DNA from: Stichopus chloronotus
Taxonomy: Eukaryota; Echinodermata; Holothuroidea; Aspidochirotida; Stichopodidae
Direction of reading: 5' to 3'
DNA: 64,000 nucleotides
Assembly: GCA_021234535.1 (NCBI GenBank)
Contig: CM037835.1
Location: forward strand, 7,006,001-7,070,000
The position numbers and the translations under genes were made by a program. Of this stretch, positions 26,221-37,227 are shown piece by piece (positions within the stretch are counted from its first letter, which is position 1; every line of letters starts with the position of its first letter). The notes below the pieces were generated by a model. That model saw only the letters and a list, made by a program, of their open reading frames with translations, did not search any database and was not told the DNA's origin.

Positions 26221-26860
26221 AGGGGCTCATTGAGTTAATATCGATCAGTTTGTGAGATTTTTGAGGTACAAACGCATGACAAAGCTTATAATTAGCATAA
26301 TTAGTCAAGTTTCATATCCAATAGTTACAATAAGCTGTCAACATTTTTGACCCTGACTTGTACTGGGCGTGTGCATATACATTAGTATTAATTTGAAAAG
26401 TGTCTGGCCACGAGTTTTCAAAAACCAAAATGCATGCATTCCTCATACCAACGTCCTCTAACTAAGGCTTGGATTCTGACTCACTCTGTGTACAGATTGT
26501 ATGCTTTTTAAACCTCTTTTCATTAAGACATAAATATTCATATTTCTTTGGGTCAATCACCAAATGTGATGAAAGGACTATCTGAGATGAAACAAATTTC
26601 TAATTGTTTGCAAGTGTTACCGTGTGTACATTCAAGGGGCAAATTGAGTTGACATCAGTTAGTTTGTGGTGATTTTGAGGGGTATATGCACATGATAATA
26701 CTTATAATTAGCATAATTAGTAAAGTTTCACATCCAATAGTTATGAAAACTCAAAATTTTTGAATTTTGACCCTTACTTCTACTGGTTGCATGTGAATAA
26801 GTACTAATATGAAAAGTATCTGGTCAAAAATTTTCAAAAACCAAATTAAATTGTTCATTC
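26221..26860. repeat. diverged tandem duplication, offset about 414 bp
   Basis: A 220-bp block starting AGGGGCTCATTGAGTTAATA at 26221 reappears at about 26635 as AGGGGCAAATTGAGTTGACA. Both include CTTATAATTAGCATAATTAG and end in TTTTCAAAAACCAAA. Divergence is moderate. The full unit is probably about 414 bp, with the second copy incomplete. Confidence 0.82.
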
Positions 26861-27889
26861 TTCACTTATTAAAGTTACACTGTGCATGATACATTGGGAT
26901 CCTCTTAGTTTAGCCATTTGTCATTAGTATGTGAAGGAAACTTGACTGGTTTAGACGAATCTAGAGAATTTCACGAAACAACTCAATGAGACTCTTTTAA
27001 ATATAGTACAGTGCAACACCTGCTTGAAAGGTTACTCCAACAACTGATAATGAAGGTTATTGTGAGATAGTCATGACTTTAGTGTACATAAGTCAACGAC
27101 CAATGGCTTAGTATTAAACAGAATCTACCAACCTTCACTGCCAGTGTCTGCATCATCAGCTAGGAAAGATTGGATTTTGGGAACGTATGTCACACTGGAT
27201 ACTGTGCACAGTGTTTTGGTTCTGTGACCAAGTGCTGCACAGGATGGAACATATAAACATTAAACGGGTCATGTTTTACACTGTATAATCTTCAGGAAAC
27301 AAATGTGAGTCACTGATAAAACTGAAAAAAGAACAGTCTTGGCAAATACATCAGGATGTGATTTTGATATTGAATTATATTATTCTTGGGAGATCTGACA
27401 GGCCCATCCTATCAACTGTCTGGACAGTGACATATCACAACATACTGTATACACTGCAGTAATATTAGAGCATTGAGAGACAATAGCATTGACTTAAAGA
27501 GTTATACTACCATTAGACTTGACACAGGTTTTCACTATGTGTCAGACGGAAGCTAGTGTGCACTTCCTTGCAGGAGTTGCAGCAAAGCTATAAATGTGGT
27601 ACTATGTACAGAAAGCCTAATAAAGTTCAAGGACCGGACATTTGTTAAGAATATATTATTGTTATCTTTAGGTTTGTGTTAATCCCGAAACTGGAACTTG
27701 GATTCATATCAAAATGTCATAAGTGTCGTGGTAGTAAATATTTCATACAGTGCACACTCACAAACCACTCTGCATAATCTTCTCAACTGAAACATTAGGA
27801 ACATTGTACACTGCTTCTCACTGACTGTGATGGACCAACAGTCAGTCTGAGCTATATCAATATGTTCCATACATGTACCATACACTTAC

Positions 27890-28060
27890 CATACACTCCT
27901 TCTCAATATGGCAAACCTACATACCACATTTGACTTTCATCTGACTTTCCCCTATTGAGTTAGAGTGTACCTAAGCAAGTGTCACAGATGCACACACACA
28001 TACACACACACACACACCAAACTGACTGCATAGGTTCCTTTGCTGATGCAACGAACCAAA
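27890..28060 (-). repeat. truncated copy of the (GT)n/DR1 repeat family
   Basis: Minus-strand landmarks are a TG microsatellite, GTGACACTTGC and CTCAATAGGGG, near-identical to 20215-20350. The part that would carry the DR1 site is diverged or missing. Confidence 0.75.
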
Positions 28061-30636
28061 AACAAATTCAGCCCAATAGTAACTTCAAATGGCGCAGTCA
28101 TGATACATATGCAAAATCATATAGTAACTTGCACACAGTATGTACTGGTAAACTCGATTGAGAAGTCCAACTGACTTTGTGTCATGTTAAAGGCATAACT
28201 TATCACCCCAAGCTATATTTGTTGCTTCAGGATAGCAGAATTCTCAAGTGGTTCTACTCTTTGAGTGACAACAAATTTGAAAGATGCAGAGTGGCTTATA
28301 TTACGCACCATACACAGGGATCCATTGCTTTGAATACTAATGTGGAGGAACTTCCCACAGGCTGTGGGAGGGACTAAATGTAAGTGGTTGAGAAAATTGA
28401 AACTGTCTGAGGTGATGATTTTTTCTTAAAGTTCATTGAAACGTTCACAACAGCATGAGTTGGCCTAAGGCATGCAGATTGAACGCCAGCAGGATCATCT
28501 GCATACAACTGCCAACATTGGGTGGCATGAAGCTTACAAAAACAATTTTGGCTCCATACACAGTACACCCAGATCACAGGAAATGGCCTTCTCTAAGGTC
28601 TTGTGAGATTCATCCAAATGTTGGGGAATCTGCTTGAAACTTTGAATTCTATAAAATAGTCTCTCTCGTTGGAACACTTGATATACCAATAATGGATATT
28701 TTATATTAGTACCTGACATTAAAAAAGGGTTAGGGTCAGCAAAGTCAGTCTCCTAGCTAAGGATGGTTGGCAGTCTTTTGTCCTGATTGGGCAAGACTGG
28801 CGCCAACCAACAGTGGCAGATCAGAGCAAGTCAAGCAATGACCTGTTGTTACTGTTTTCATCACTTGACCTTAGAAAAATCATATTAATAAAGGAATTTG
28901 TTTTCAAAAATTTATCTCCCCCAATTTACAGACTTTTCATAGTAAACAACCGCAGTTGTGCAACATGTATACAGTAAAGATGAAATCGAACAAATGTTGA
29001 TATTCCATCATTGTACACACTGTAGGGCCATGGTGACTGTCACGTTTGCTGATTGGTAACATGCTTCAAATCTGTAGGTGTGGTCAATCACAAAAGAGAG
29101 AAAAAAAATGGGTCATTCCACACTAAAGGGATATAAACTACACGTGTACATGCTCTACACAAGCCAGAGATGGCTCTCTGCCCCAGTTCTTATGACCCCC
29201 ATTGACATCTAATGCCAGTCGGACTCCAGTAAATGTAACTCGGTAATGTAAGTCAGTAACTGCTGTAGGTTTACGTACCAGATTTGTTTGGAAAAGGACA
29301 CCATTCATGTACTGAGTGTTTAGCAGGTTTATATCATATCATTAACTCAAGAAAATGTCGGTTAAAATAACATATTTTGAGGTACAATTCCTACCAGATT
29401 GGGTAAAATTACTAGTAAGCTAGATTAACTTTAAAGTTGCTAAAACAAGATTATTAGATACTATAGGGATTTTGAACTTGAAGCAGCTAGAAATTCAAAG
29501 GTCTTTACAATAGATGCGTTTTATAGTTAGTTTTATACATCCATGCTACTGTGACTGCTAAGCAAGGCTCTGGGGCCCCTACTAGTGACTGCACGTGATT
29601 GCCCATTCAACAATGATTGCCCGTTCCGTTCAAAGGAATGCCTATTATACATGACTTGCCCATGGTGTGCAATGAATGCCCGTCGTTGGCAAGCATTTCG
29701 ATTGGATGGTGGATTATATTGTGGTATATTTGGGAACATAATGATTTGGAATTTTTTTCTAGGAGTAGACCAACTGGGACATATCCTTTTGGGGATAAAT
29801 TTAATCAAGTACCCTACACTAGCATGATATATGCATGTCTCTCATGTTTCTTAGAGAAATCAAAGGCGGCGTTTATCTTAACATCGAAAAAGTAAAATAT
29901 ATTGGGATACATTCCCTCTTTACTGGGTCTACATCTAAACAGAGTGTTGCTAATAATTCTGATCTGTTTAACTCACAACCTTGACTTAGTTTGATGCCAT
30001 ATTTCATAAATATTAAGAAAAATGAGGGTAGATGTAAGTAAGATACATTTCATTACTCTAACTTATGACTCCAAAAGAATGAAATTGTACATTGGTACTT
30101 AGACCTAGCAGTGCTAATTATCATTCTTCTATTCCTTCTTTCCTCTTTGAATCTCCAAGAGGAGAAAAAAACGAAATTTGCAAATCATAACTAGAACTCA
30201 GAGAATATCTGCTTGTTGATTCTGCATTCATACGTCACTCAAAAGTAACCTACAGCACGCAGTTAACACAGCAATGGACATAGTGCATGCAAGGGAATTC
30301 ATTGTCAAACGGGCAATCAGTAGTAAGACGGAGGCCCTGACTCCTGAGGCTCACTGGGATGCAGGGTTATCCAAAACTTTAGCCTGGATCTGTCTTAATT
30401 AACTGTCATGATCTTGCCTAGCCTTAGAAACCAGCGTTCATAGTACTGTAGGGTCATGGCCTAACGCTAATTGGGGGTTACTTCCTAAAATGTAACTGTG
30501 TAAGAAAGTAACTTTGAGGTCTAACGTAGAGTCAGGCCTAGGGGCCGAATTCCACTGGAAGTTGGATATCTCGCTCTGAGAAATCGTCTCTTAGTCCCAG
30601 AACACGATTGGTGAGAAAAAATATCTTCACTAACCT

Positions 30637-30860
30637 TGAATACCGTTATGTGATCAATCACACCTCTGCGGTCACTGTTCAACTTCAAGCGGGGCTCTTC
30701 AGGTACCAACCGGCTGAATGTTTACAACTCACTTTGTAACCAGGCCAAGCCCTATTCTATAAGTTCCCCCTAAACAACAGCATGCAATGACTAATAATAA
30801 ACGCATGCGGCAAGCATATGCTTTCTGCACAAAAAGGTCGCACGACGAAAGGAAGTGCAC
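30637..30860 (-). promoter_or_regulatory. possible ABHD2 promoter and 5' UTR exon
   Basis: The CpG-richest stretch upstream of ABHD2 lies at about 30.6-31.1 kb. On the minus strand an exon-like segment ends at TTCAAG|GTTAGT (donor at 30636). No TATA box is obvious. The link to ABHD2 is inferred from position and the likely acceptor at 21020. Confidence 0.3.
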
Positions 30861-30945
30861 TAACAGCACTGAGAGCGACGACCATTCACAGACCTCACTG
30901 TCAGATCATACGTTCGTGGTGCGCAGGTGCAAGTAATCAATTTTC

Positions 30946-30975
30946 ATGGCGCCAACTTCATCTCCGTTGCCGTGG
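30946..30975 (+). CDS. possible short first coding exon of a divergent gene
   Basis: ATGGCGCC starts a 10-codon frame, MAPTSSPLPW, ending at TGG|GTAAGG, a good donor. It lies in the same CpG-richer region as the putative ABHD2 5' exon but on the other strand, which would fit a bidirectional promoter. No compatible next exon was identified, so this could be chance. Confidence 0.15.
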
Positions 30976-31481
30976 GTAAGGTAGTAATAAAACTGATATT
31001 AACTACAAGAAAATTGACACATTTTGTTTATCTGACGGTTAAAACGTTTATCGAATATACAGACCAGGCAGCTGCGACAGCTCCCTGTACAGACAAACTG
31101 CAGATTCAGCTGTGGTGAGAAGAGATTATGCCCAATTTTGAACATTTATTGTTTTGTAATGGGGAGGGGAAATCCCTTGTGAAAAGCGAATAACTATAGG
31201 AATTTCCCTCAAGCTTGCACTACCGGCCAACTAGAATTGTACAAAATTACAAATGGCACGGGGGCGTTCTCCCTCCCTATGAAAAATTTTCCTATTGCTG
31301 ATAATACCCTCAGATTTGGTGTAACAAAAGTGTGCAACTATTTTTCCTCTAAAAACTTTCAAGGTTTTTCAAGGTTAGTTTAATTCTATATAAGCATTTT
31401 GGGCCCATTTTGGTTGGGAAGATGGCCAACCTGGCCCCATACCTTCCTTCCCTCCCCCAGTTTTCACTTTCAGTAGAGTTT

Positions 31482-32673
31482 ATTAATAATAATAATAATA
31501 ATTGTGCATTTATAAAGCGCCATCTATCTATGTAACATATTCCGAGGCGCAAAAAGGTAAGGTACGGATCAACACAAAGAACATGAATATATGTAAAGGA
31601 AAAACACCAGTAAGAAAAGATTAATTGAAAGCAATAGAGAACAAATAGGTTTTAAGATAATTCTTGAAGGTATGTAAAGAAGTGCAACTGCGAATGTCCA
31701 ATGGAAGAGAGTTCCAGAGTTTAGGAGCAGCAACAGAAAAGGCCTTATCGCCAGCAGCTGCTGAAGTTCTTGGGATGGCTAGAAGATTTTTTCCTGCCGA
31801 TCTTAAATTACGACCTGAGGAATATGGTTTGAGGAGTTCTGCTATATAAACCGGTGTTTTGCCATTTAATGCTTTCCAAGTGAGTAAAATTATTTTAAAG
31901 TCAATACGATGTCGGACTGGAAGCCAGTGAAGATGTCTCAAGATGGGGGTAATATGATCGTGTTTTTCAGCGTGTGTTAAAATCCGGGCCGCTGCATTCT
32001 GAACACACTGAAGCTTTCTTATCAACTTGTCGGAAATACCGTACAACAGGGAGTTACCATTGTCAAGCCTGGATGTTATGAGGGCATGAACAATTAAGGC
32101 CACTGAATCATCGGGTAAACACCTGCGAATACTATGTATGTTCCTGATATGAAAGAAAGCAGTTTGACAGAGCTTTTTAACATGATTTTCCATGGACAAG
32201 GTATTGTCAAAGATTACACCAAGATTGCGAGCAGCAATGGAAGGTTGAATAATGGAGTCACCAATTTGCATCTGTTGGGTTTGTATTTTGGCTTGATTAT
32301 GTCTAGACGTGACAACAATAAATTCTGTTTTCTCATCATTCAGCTTCAGTTTATTTGAAGTCATCCAAGATTTTATGTCAGACACACAATTTTCAATGCA
32401 ATGGCGGGCGGAATGTTCAGCACGAGGATCATCTAATTTAAAGGAAAGATATAATTGAGTATCGTCAGCGTATAAATGTACATTAAGCCCGTGTTTCTGA
32501 GCGATAGTAATGACTGGTCTAGAGTAGATGGTGAAGAATATGGGACCAAGAACCGAACCCTGCGGTACACCAAATGGAAGATGAACATTAGATGATAATG
32601 TGCCGTTGATATTTACGGCCTGAGTTCTGTCACTTATGTAGGATCTAATCCAGTCTAGAGTTTTACACTGTTG
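31482..32673 (-). mobile_element. 5'-truncated CR1/L2-like non-LTR retrotransposon
   Basis: The element consists of the C-terminal RT coding region (31621-32673), a short 3' UTR with a GGCGC...GCGCC hairpin (about 31517-31547), and a (TTA)n tail at 31483-31503 on the minus strand. Truncation at the 5' side with a microsatellite 3' tail is the usual product of target-primed reverse transcription. No target duplication was identified. Confidence 0.9.
31621..32673 (-). CDS. reverse transcriptase C-terminal part (non-LTR, CR1/L2-like), 5'-truncated
   Basis: 350 codons are open without interruption, from just after an in-frame TAG (32674-32676) to TAA at 31621. Visible motifs are GVPQGSVLGP (residues 35-44) and the catalytic YADD (68-71), followed by KLKLNDEKTE and LGVIFD. 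The C-terminal block has HWLPVRHRI, KALNG and FSVAAPKLWNSLPL, typical of the CR1/L2 group. The palm fingers, endonuclease and ORF1 are absent. The first ATG/GTG-type start lies well inside, so this is a fragment, not an expressed gene. The clean frame implies a recent insertion. Confidence 0.93.
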   Translation of the reverse strand, partial: QQCKTLDWIRSYISDRTQAVNINGTLSSNVHLPFGVPQGSVLGPIFFTIYSRPVITIAQKHGLNVHLYADDTQLYLSFKLDDPRAEHSARHCIENCVSDIKSWMTSNKLKLNDEKTEFIVVTSRHNQAKIQTQQMQIGDSIIQPSIAARNLGVIFDNTLSMENHVKKLCQTAFFHIRNIHSIRRCLPDDSVALIVHALITSRLDNGNSLLYGISDKLIRKLQCVQNAAARILTHAEKHDHITPILRHLHWLPVRHRIDFKIILLTWKALNGKTPVYIAELLKPYSSGRNLRSAGKNLLAIPRTSAAAGDKAFSVAAPKLWNSLPLDIRSCTSLHTFKNYLKTYLFSIAFN

Positions 32674-34494
32674 CTACCTGCTTATCAAATGCTCGTTGTA
32701 TACAGTTTATCATGAAGACTACACGTTGATGGAACTGCATGCTTAAAGGGAAATAGGGCGTTTAGAATACACCAACATGACATACAAAAGAAAAAGAGTT
32801 AGTCATTGTTAAACCATTCAGTCTCATCAATAAAGATCTGCCAAAGCTTCTTCTCTTCAAAAAATATATGATGAGTAACGGAAGATGCATCATTTGAATT
32901 TTGAAAAGTTTGGGTGAACAAATTACTGTTGAGCAACAAGTAACTGAGTTTCTATCTGTGAGAAACTTATTTCCTGAAAACAAGGCCACAGTCCTTCCTT
33001 ATTTTGAATAATCTATCATTCTGCGGCCACGAACAAACATTGGTTTTAAAACTATGGATGTTTCCTGTAAAACAAACGCCCTATTTCCCTTTAAGTCCTT
33101 TGTGATATTTGCAAGAAATGTTTGATAACATATACAGTATTCAAATAATTTCGTCCGTTCGGAGATAAAATTTCTACGTAACTTCCTCATTGGGTTTGAT
33201 TTGATTGAGGAACTGAGGCGCTTCCCAGTTTTTGGAAGTCACTATCTGAGCGAAACGCCACCAAATGTTGGCAGGTAACCCTCCTAAAAATTGTTGATTA
33301 AAATACTGCTAAGAAAGCATGCACTGAGCTTACCTTGTAAACATGGTAACTTTGAGATAATTTTGGGATAAAAATTATACTTTCGACAGTATGATTCTCT
33401 CGATATATTTTATTTTTAATATAAATTTTGTCAATAAACATGTGAAGTGATCATAAGAAGATAGTTCCAAATTTATTTGAAGAGAGGAGTATATCCCTCT
33501 TTTTTTACCTCTTTCAGCTATCAGGTTACCTGTGTTAGATTCAATATGGTGCAATATTTTGCATCTATTGAAGTCATCTTTTTTACCCGAGAAACCCTAT
33601 TTTCCAGGCAAGTTGATATCAATAATACTTTTGTGGTGATTACAATTTTAACTTTTGTCTCAGTTATCGATGATTACGTAACAAAGAATTATAGTTTTAG
33701 TTAGTACCAATAACTGTTGCAATGATAACGAATCTTCTTTAAAAAAATACTCTCACGTATGCAATTGTATTTGGCGGGGCATATCTGGAGATGAGTTGTA
33801 GCCTTCCTGGGAGATTGCTCTCGGGGGAGGGGGTATCGCCTTTCCTTTGAGAACTTTTGTAACCTCCAGAGTTAAAGGAGAAGGAAATCCTGGGAATATA
33901 TTTATCTAAGTGAAGCAGAAGTGTTTGACAAACATCTTCCCAAAGTTTCATTCAGAGATATTGTTTCCTATCCAAGTTACACACTTTTGAAATTCAGAGA
34001 AGGGTGCTTCATTTTTGCCTAAGTTGAATGTAAAACAACTTGAGTAAGTCGAATAATGATGTCACATAACCACTGACAGCAAAAATTTTAATGCATTTCT
34101 TTATATTCTTTACCTATTATTTCTATCAATCCGAAACACACTTGTACACATTTTGTGTTGAATTACTGAGGTGTATCATGCAATAATCAAATCATTAATA
34201 CTATGACTAGAATCTATGCATGACTGTTAAAATTTATTGACAATGAAATATAAAGAAAACCAAAAGCTTTTCAATCACATGTGGTCTGGTGATGTCATCA
34301 CAATCTCAGAATGGCAGCTTCCTGATAATTTTTATATGAGCATTCAAATTGCAATATCTTGGAATGTAAGCAACGTCTTTAACTGAAATTTGGTAATGGT
34401 GTTCACCATATGTTAGTCTCTCATTTAACATTGTCAAAAGTCCTGACTTGCCTTCTCCTTTAACCTTTGATGGAAACTGGTGCAAATTTGCAAC

Positions 34495-35260
34495 TGGTGC
34501 AACCTTTTAAGTCTTAAAGCGCTTTCCAATAAAACTCAAAGCGCTGTACAATGAAAAGTCAAAACAAACAAATTACAATTATTTAAATAATGAAGATTAG
34601 TTGAAGACCGCACATTGGCTGGCAGACTGTTCAAAATCTCCGTTACAGCCTGTCTCCATCATAACTTAGTGCTAGAAATTGAGGGATGGGAAAGAAAAGT
34701 TCAGATATCGTGAACAGCGACTCGTACTGTACTTAGTAATAAGATTTGAAATATAATCCGGGCAATGTCATGTAATGATTTGAAGGTAAGAAGAGCTATC
34801 TTGTAATAAATACGATAATGTACTGGTAGCCAGTGCAACTCATGCAGGATGGGAGTAATATTTTCATGCTTGTTGGAAAGGTGACAATGGCAGCAAAGTT
34901 TTGTATACGTTGTAACTTTAAAAAATGAGCATACAGGAGACTTTCAAAGTAGACGTGACGTAACAAAAGCATGAACAAAACGTTTAGTCTCTTAACAATC
35001 AAGACGTTCGCATAATTGACCAATCTTACAAGCAGCAAGAGAAGCTACAGAAACGATATTGTGTAGCGGTAATATCAAAAAGTGTCGCCAATTAAAACTC
35101 TAGGAAAAGACGCGGGCATTTCAGAAATTTAGGAGCTCTATATAAGGTCTCCTGTCTTAGAGTCGTTAAACATCAATTTATAATGAATAATCCATGATTT
35201 AATGTCACCATGACGAATGCTTAGTTCTAAAGGTGAAACTGCAACATGACGCTCAGATTG
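34495..35260 (-). pseudogene. older, frameshifted CR1/L2-like RT fragment
   Basis: Read on the minus strand, the block carries decayed matches to the RT C-terminal region at 31.6-32.4 kb. Examples are ESLLYAHFLKLQRIQN (versus NSLLYGISDKLIRKLQCVQN) and remnants of the HWLPV region, split by frame changes. At its 3' end are two GCGCT blocks (34519 and 34540) equivalent to the 3' hairpin of the younger copy. Confidence 0.72.
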
Positions 35261-35290
35261 TAAATAAATAAATAAATAAATAAATAAATG
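35261..35290. repeat. (TAAA)n microsatellite
   Basis: About seven units of AAAT lie directly beside the old RT fragment, but on its 5' side in minus orientation. Confidence 0.9.
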
Positions 35291-35380
35291 TTAGACTGAG
35301 ATATAACAAATTCCTGCATAGGCCTATATATATGAATTTCAGATTTTTCCTTCTATCGTCGCTTTGATAAAAAAAAAAAT

Positions 35381-35395
35381 GGGGGGGGGGGGGGG
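35381..35395. repeat. G15 homopolymer
   Basis: A pure run of 15 G preceded by A-rich sequence. No gene is associated. Confidence 0.95.
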
Positions 35396-35799
35396 TGAGG
35401 AGATGAGACACCTACACCCCGGTTCCAGTTTGCCCCGCATATGAAAGATCAGTTCTAAATACACAAGTGTACGTATCATATCTCTGTAAATCGTCCAAAA
35501 AGTTCTCCTACCAGGAACATTTTTCTCTTTGTTTCGTGTATTCATGTATTTGAGATCTCACACTCGAGAAATTATACACTCACAGGGTTACGAGTACAGA
35601 TAAGCATGTTTATCAATCTAGAATGGTGGGAATGGACTGTCAGTCAATCGAATGTCAATCAAGAAATTGAGTTATTGGGAATGAACATGCCACACCTACC
35701 GAACTTAAACACAATTTTAGAAGATGGTTGGACAATGTTTAAGTAATGCATGACTGTGACGTCGGAAGACCGTAGGTTTCGATCTAAGGCTCCGATCAA

Positions 35800-35922
35800 G
35801 GGGGAGGGGGGGGGGGTCTACAGGGGTTCGATTTGCAAGAGGGTTCGAACGAGCTCATCGAACCAAAAACAAACCACTCGAACCCCGCCCCCCCCCCCCC
35901 CCACACACACACACACATATCC
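35800..35922. repeat. G-run / C-run inverted block with (CA)n
   Basis: A G11 run (35806-35816) followed by ACAGGGGTTCGA is mirrored by TCGAACCCCG and a C15 run (35888-35902), then a CA microsatellite. The arms can form a G/C-rich stem about 100 nt across. It may be the ends of a small element, but no target duplication is evident. Confidence 0.6.
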
Positions 35923-36172
35923 TGAGGGCCTGTTCACATGAAGTTGATTGCCGCCAATACTATTCTTTATGTTCGCTTCATCGTAGGCCACCGGACCCAT
36001 TTTAAAAAGTACTGCAGACCAAATGTAGGATCATATCTAACGGATCAAAAATCAAGATGTGCTAGGGGTAGGAAAGATCATCGGTAAAGTTGGGTGAGAT
36101 CTACAGGGAGCTGTACTTTGTCTCTCCTTGGTCTACGTCGAAGACGTTCCTAGGAGAGGGCGCACTTAAGTT

Positions 36173-36210
36173 AAAAATGCCAGAGCCGTATATACGGCTC
36201 TGAAAAATGC
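36173..36210. mobile_element. 22-bp perfect palindrome inside an 8-bp direct repeat
   Basis: A perfect 22-bp palindrome at 36181-36202 is made of CAGAGCCGTAT and its complement. It is flanked by AAAAATGC at 36173-36180 and 36203-36210. CAG-type termini and 8-bp duplications are hAT features, so this may be two abutted terminal repeats with the interior lost. A chance palindrome is possible. Confidence 0.5.
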
Positions 36211-37227
36211 ATAACTCAGAGAGTTGGGGGGAACATGTCCACCCCACTTTTTTGGATAGGAGGGCACACTACACATTTGGCCCCAACTTTTTGTCACCTG
36301 AATTAAAAAAAAAATAATCAACGAATCGTGTAGTGGAAGTGTCAAATTCCCGACTTATGTTGTAGGTGAGAAGTGCCATTTTCTGCAAGCTGAGAGGTGT
36401 TGTTATACAACACTTTTGTCTGAACCCCCTTCCCCACTTTCAATAACAAATCGACGGACATGATCCATATCAAGACCATTGTTACGTGATGAACCCCAAA
36501 CTTGTTTCTATCCCCCATTCCATAAAAAACTGTAATAATTTCTTTTTTCTTCATATTGAACATGCTTTAAAGGTAATTTAGGGACAATTTAGGCAAATTT
36601 AAAGGCAAATTTTTCCTGCTGTAACCTGGTAACATTTTATGGTATGCCGATAGTAGGGGCTTCGATCCAAACTAAAATGTCAGGTGAGGATCTATGGCTT
36701 TTTTTTTTTTTTCAGAGGACGGGGAGAGGTTTCCAGCCTAAAAGGGCACCGTACTATAAGCGGTGCATCACCATTAATTGGTGTAGAGCGTATGGCCAGA
36801 AGAGACACTTTCCGAGTGTAACACATGGCAACTTGCGAGTGAGTAAAATATATTTTCATAAAACTCCATATTTTTTGGGCGTTAATGGTGTTTTATTGTT
36901 TGGAAAACCATATCTGAAGTATTTCAGGACTATCTGGGAGGCTGTTTTCTTTTAAGTTGCCAGTAACCAGCCGTGAAAAAGAGACGCCATGTCTGCAATT
37001 TCTCAATTAATGAAAGAAATATCAATCAATGAAAAGGATAATACATGTCAGATTGGTTGAGATGCATAGAATCCTATGAAATAAATGCAATCTCTTTTAT
37101 CTGCTCTTTATCCCCCACTTTTTTCTTTTGGCAGATCATATTTTATCACAAATATATTAACTAGATATGCTTCTACTCCATTTGCGGACAGAAATCTTCA
37201 AAAGTTATGTAAGATATATTTCACAAG

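Larger units (their letters stand above)
21021..30636. other. putative first intron of ABHD2 (5' UTR intron)
   Basis: If the acceptor at about 21020 and the donor at 30636 are right, this is a 9.6-kb intron. It contains a 414-bp duplication (26.2-26.9 kb) and a repeat copy (27.9-28.1 kb). Otherwise it is AT-rich sequence without recognisable genes. Confidence 0.4.
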
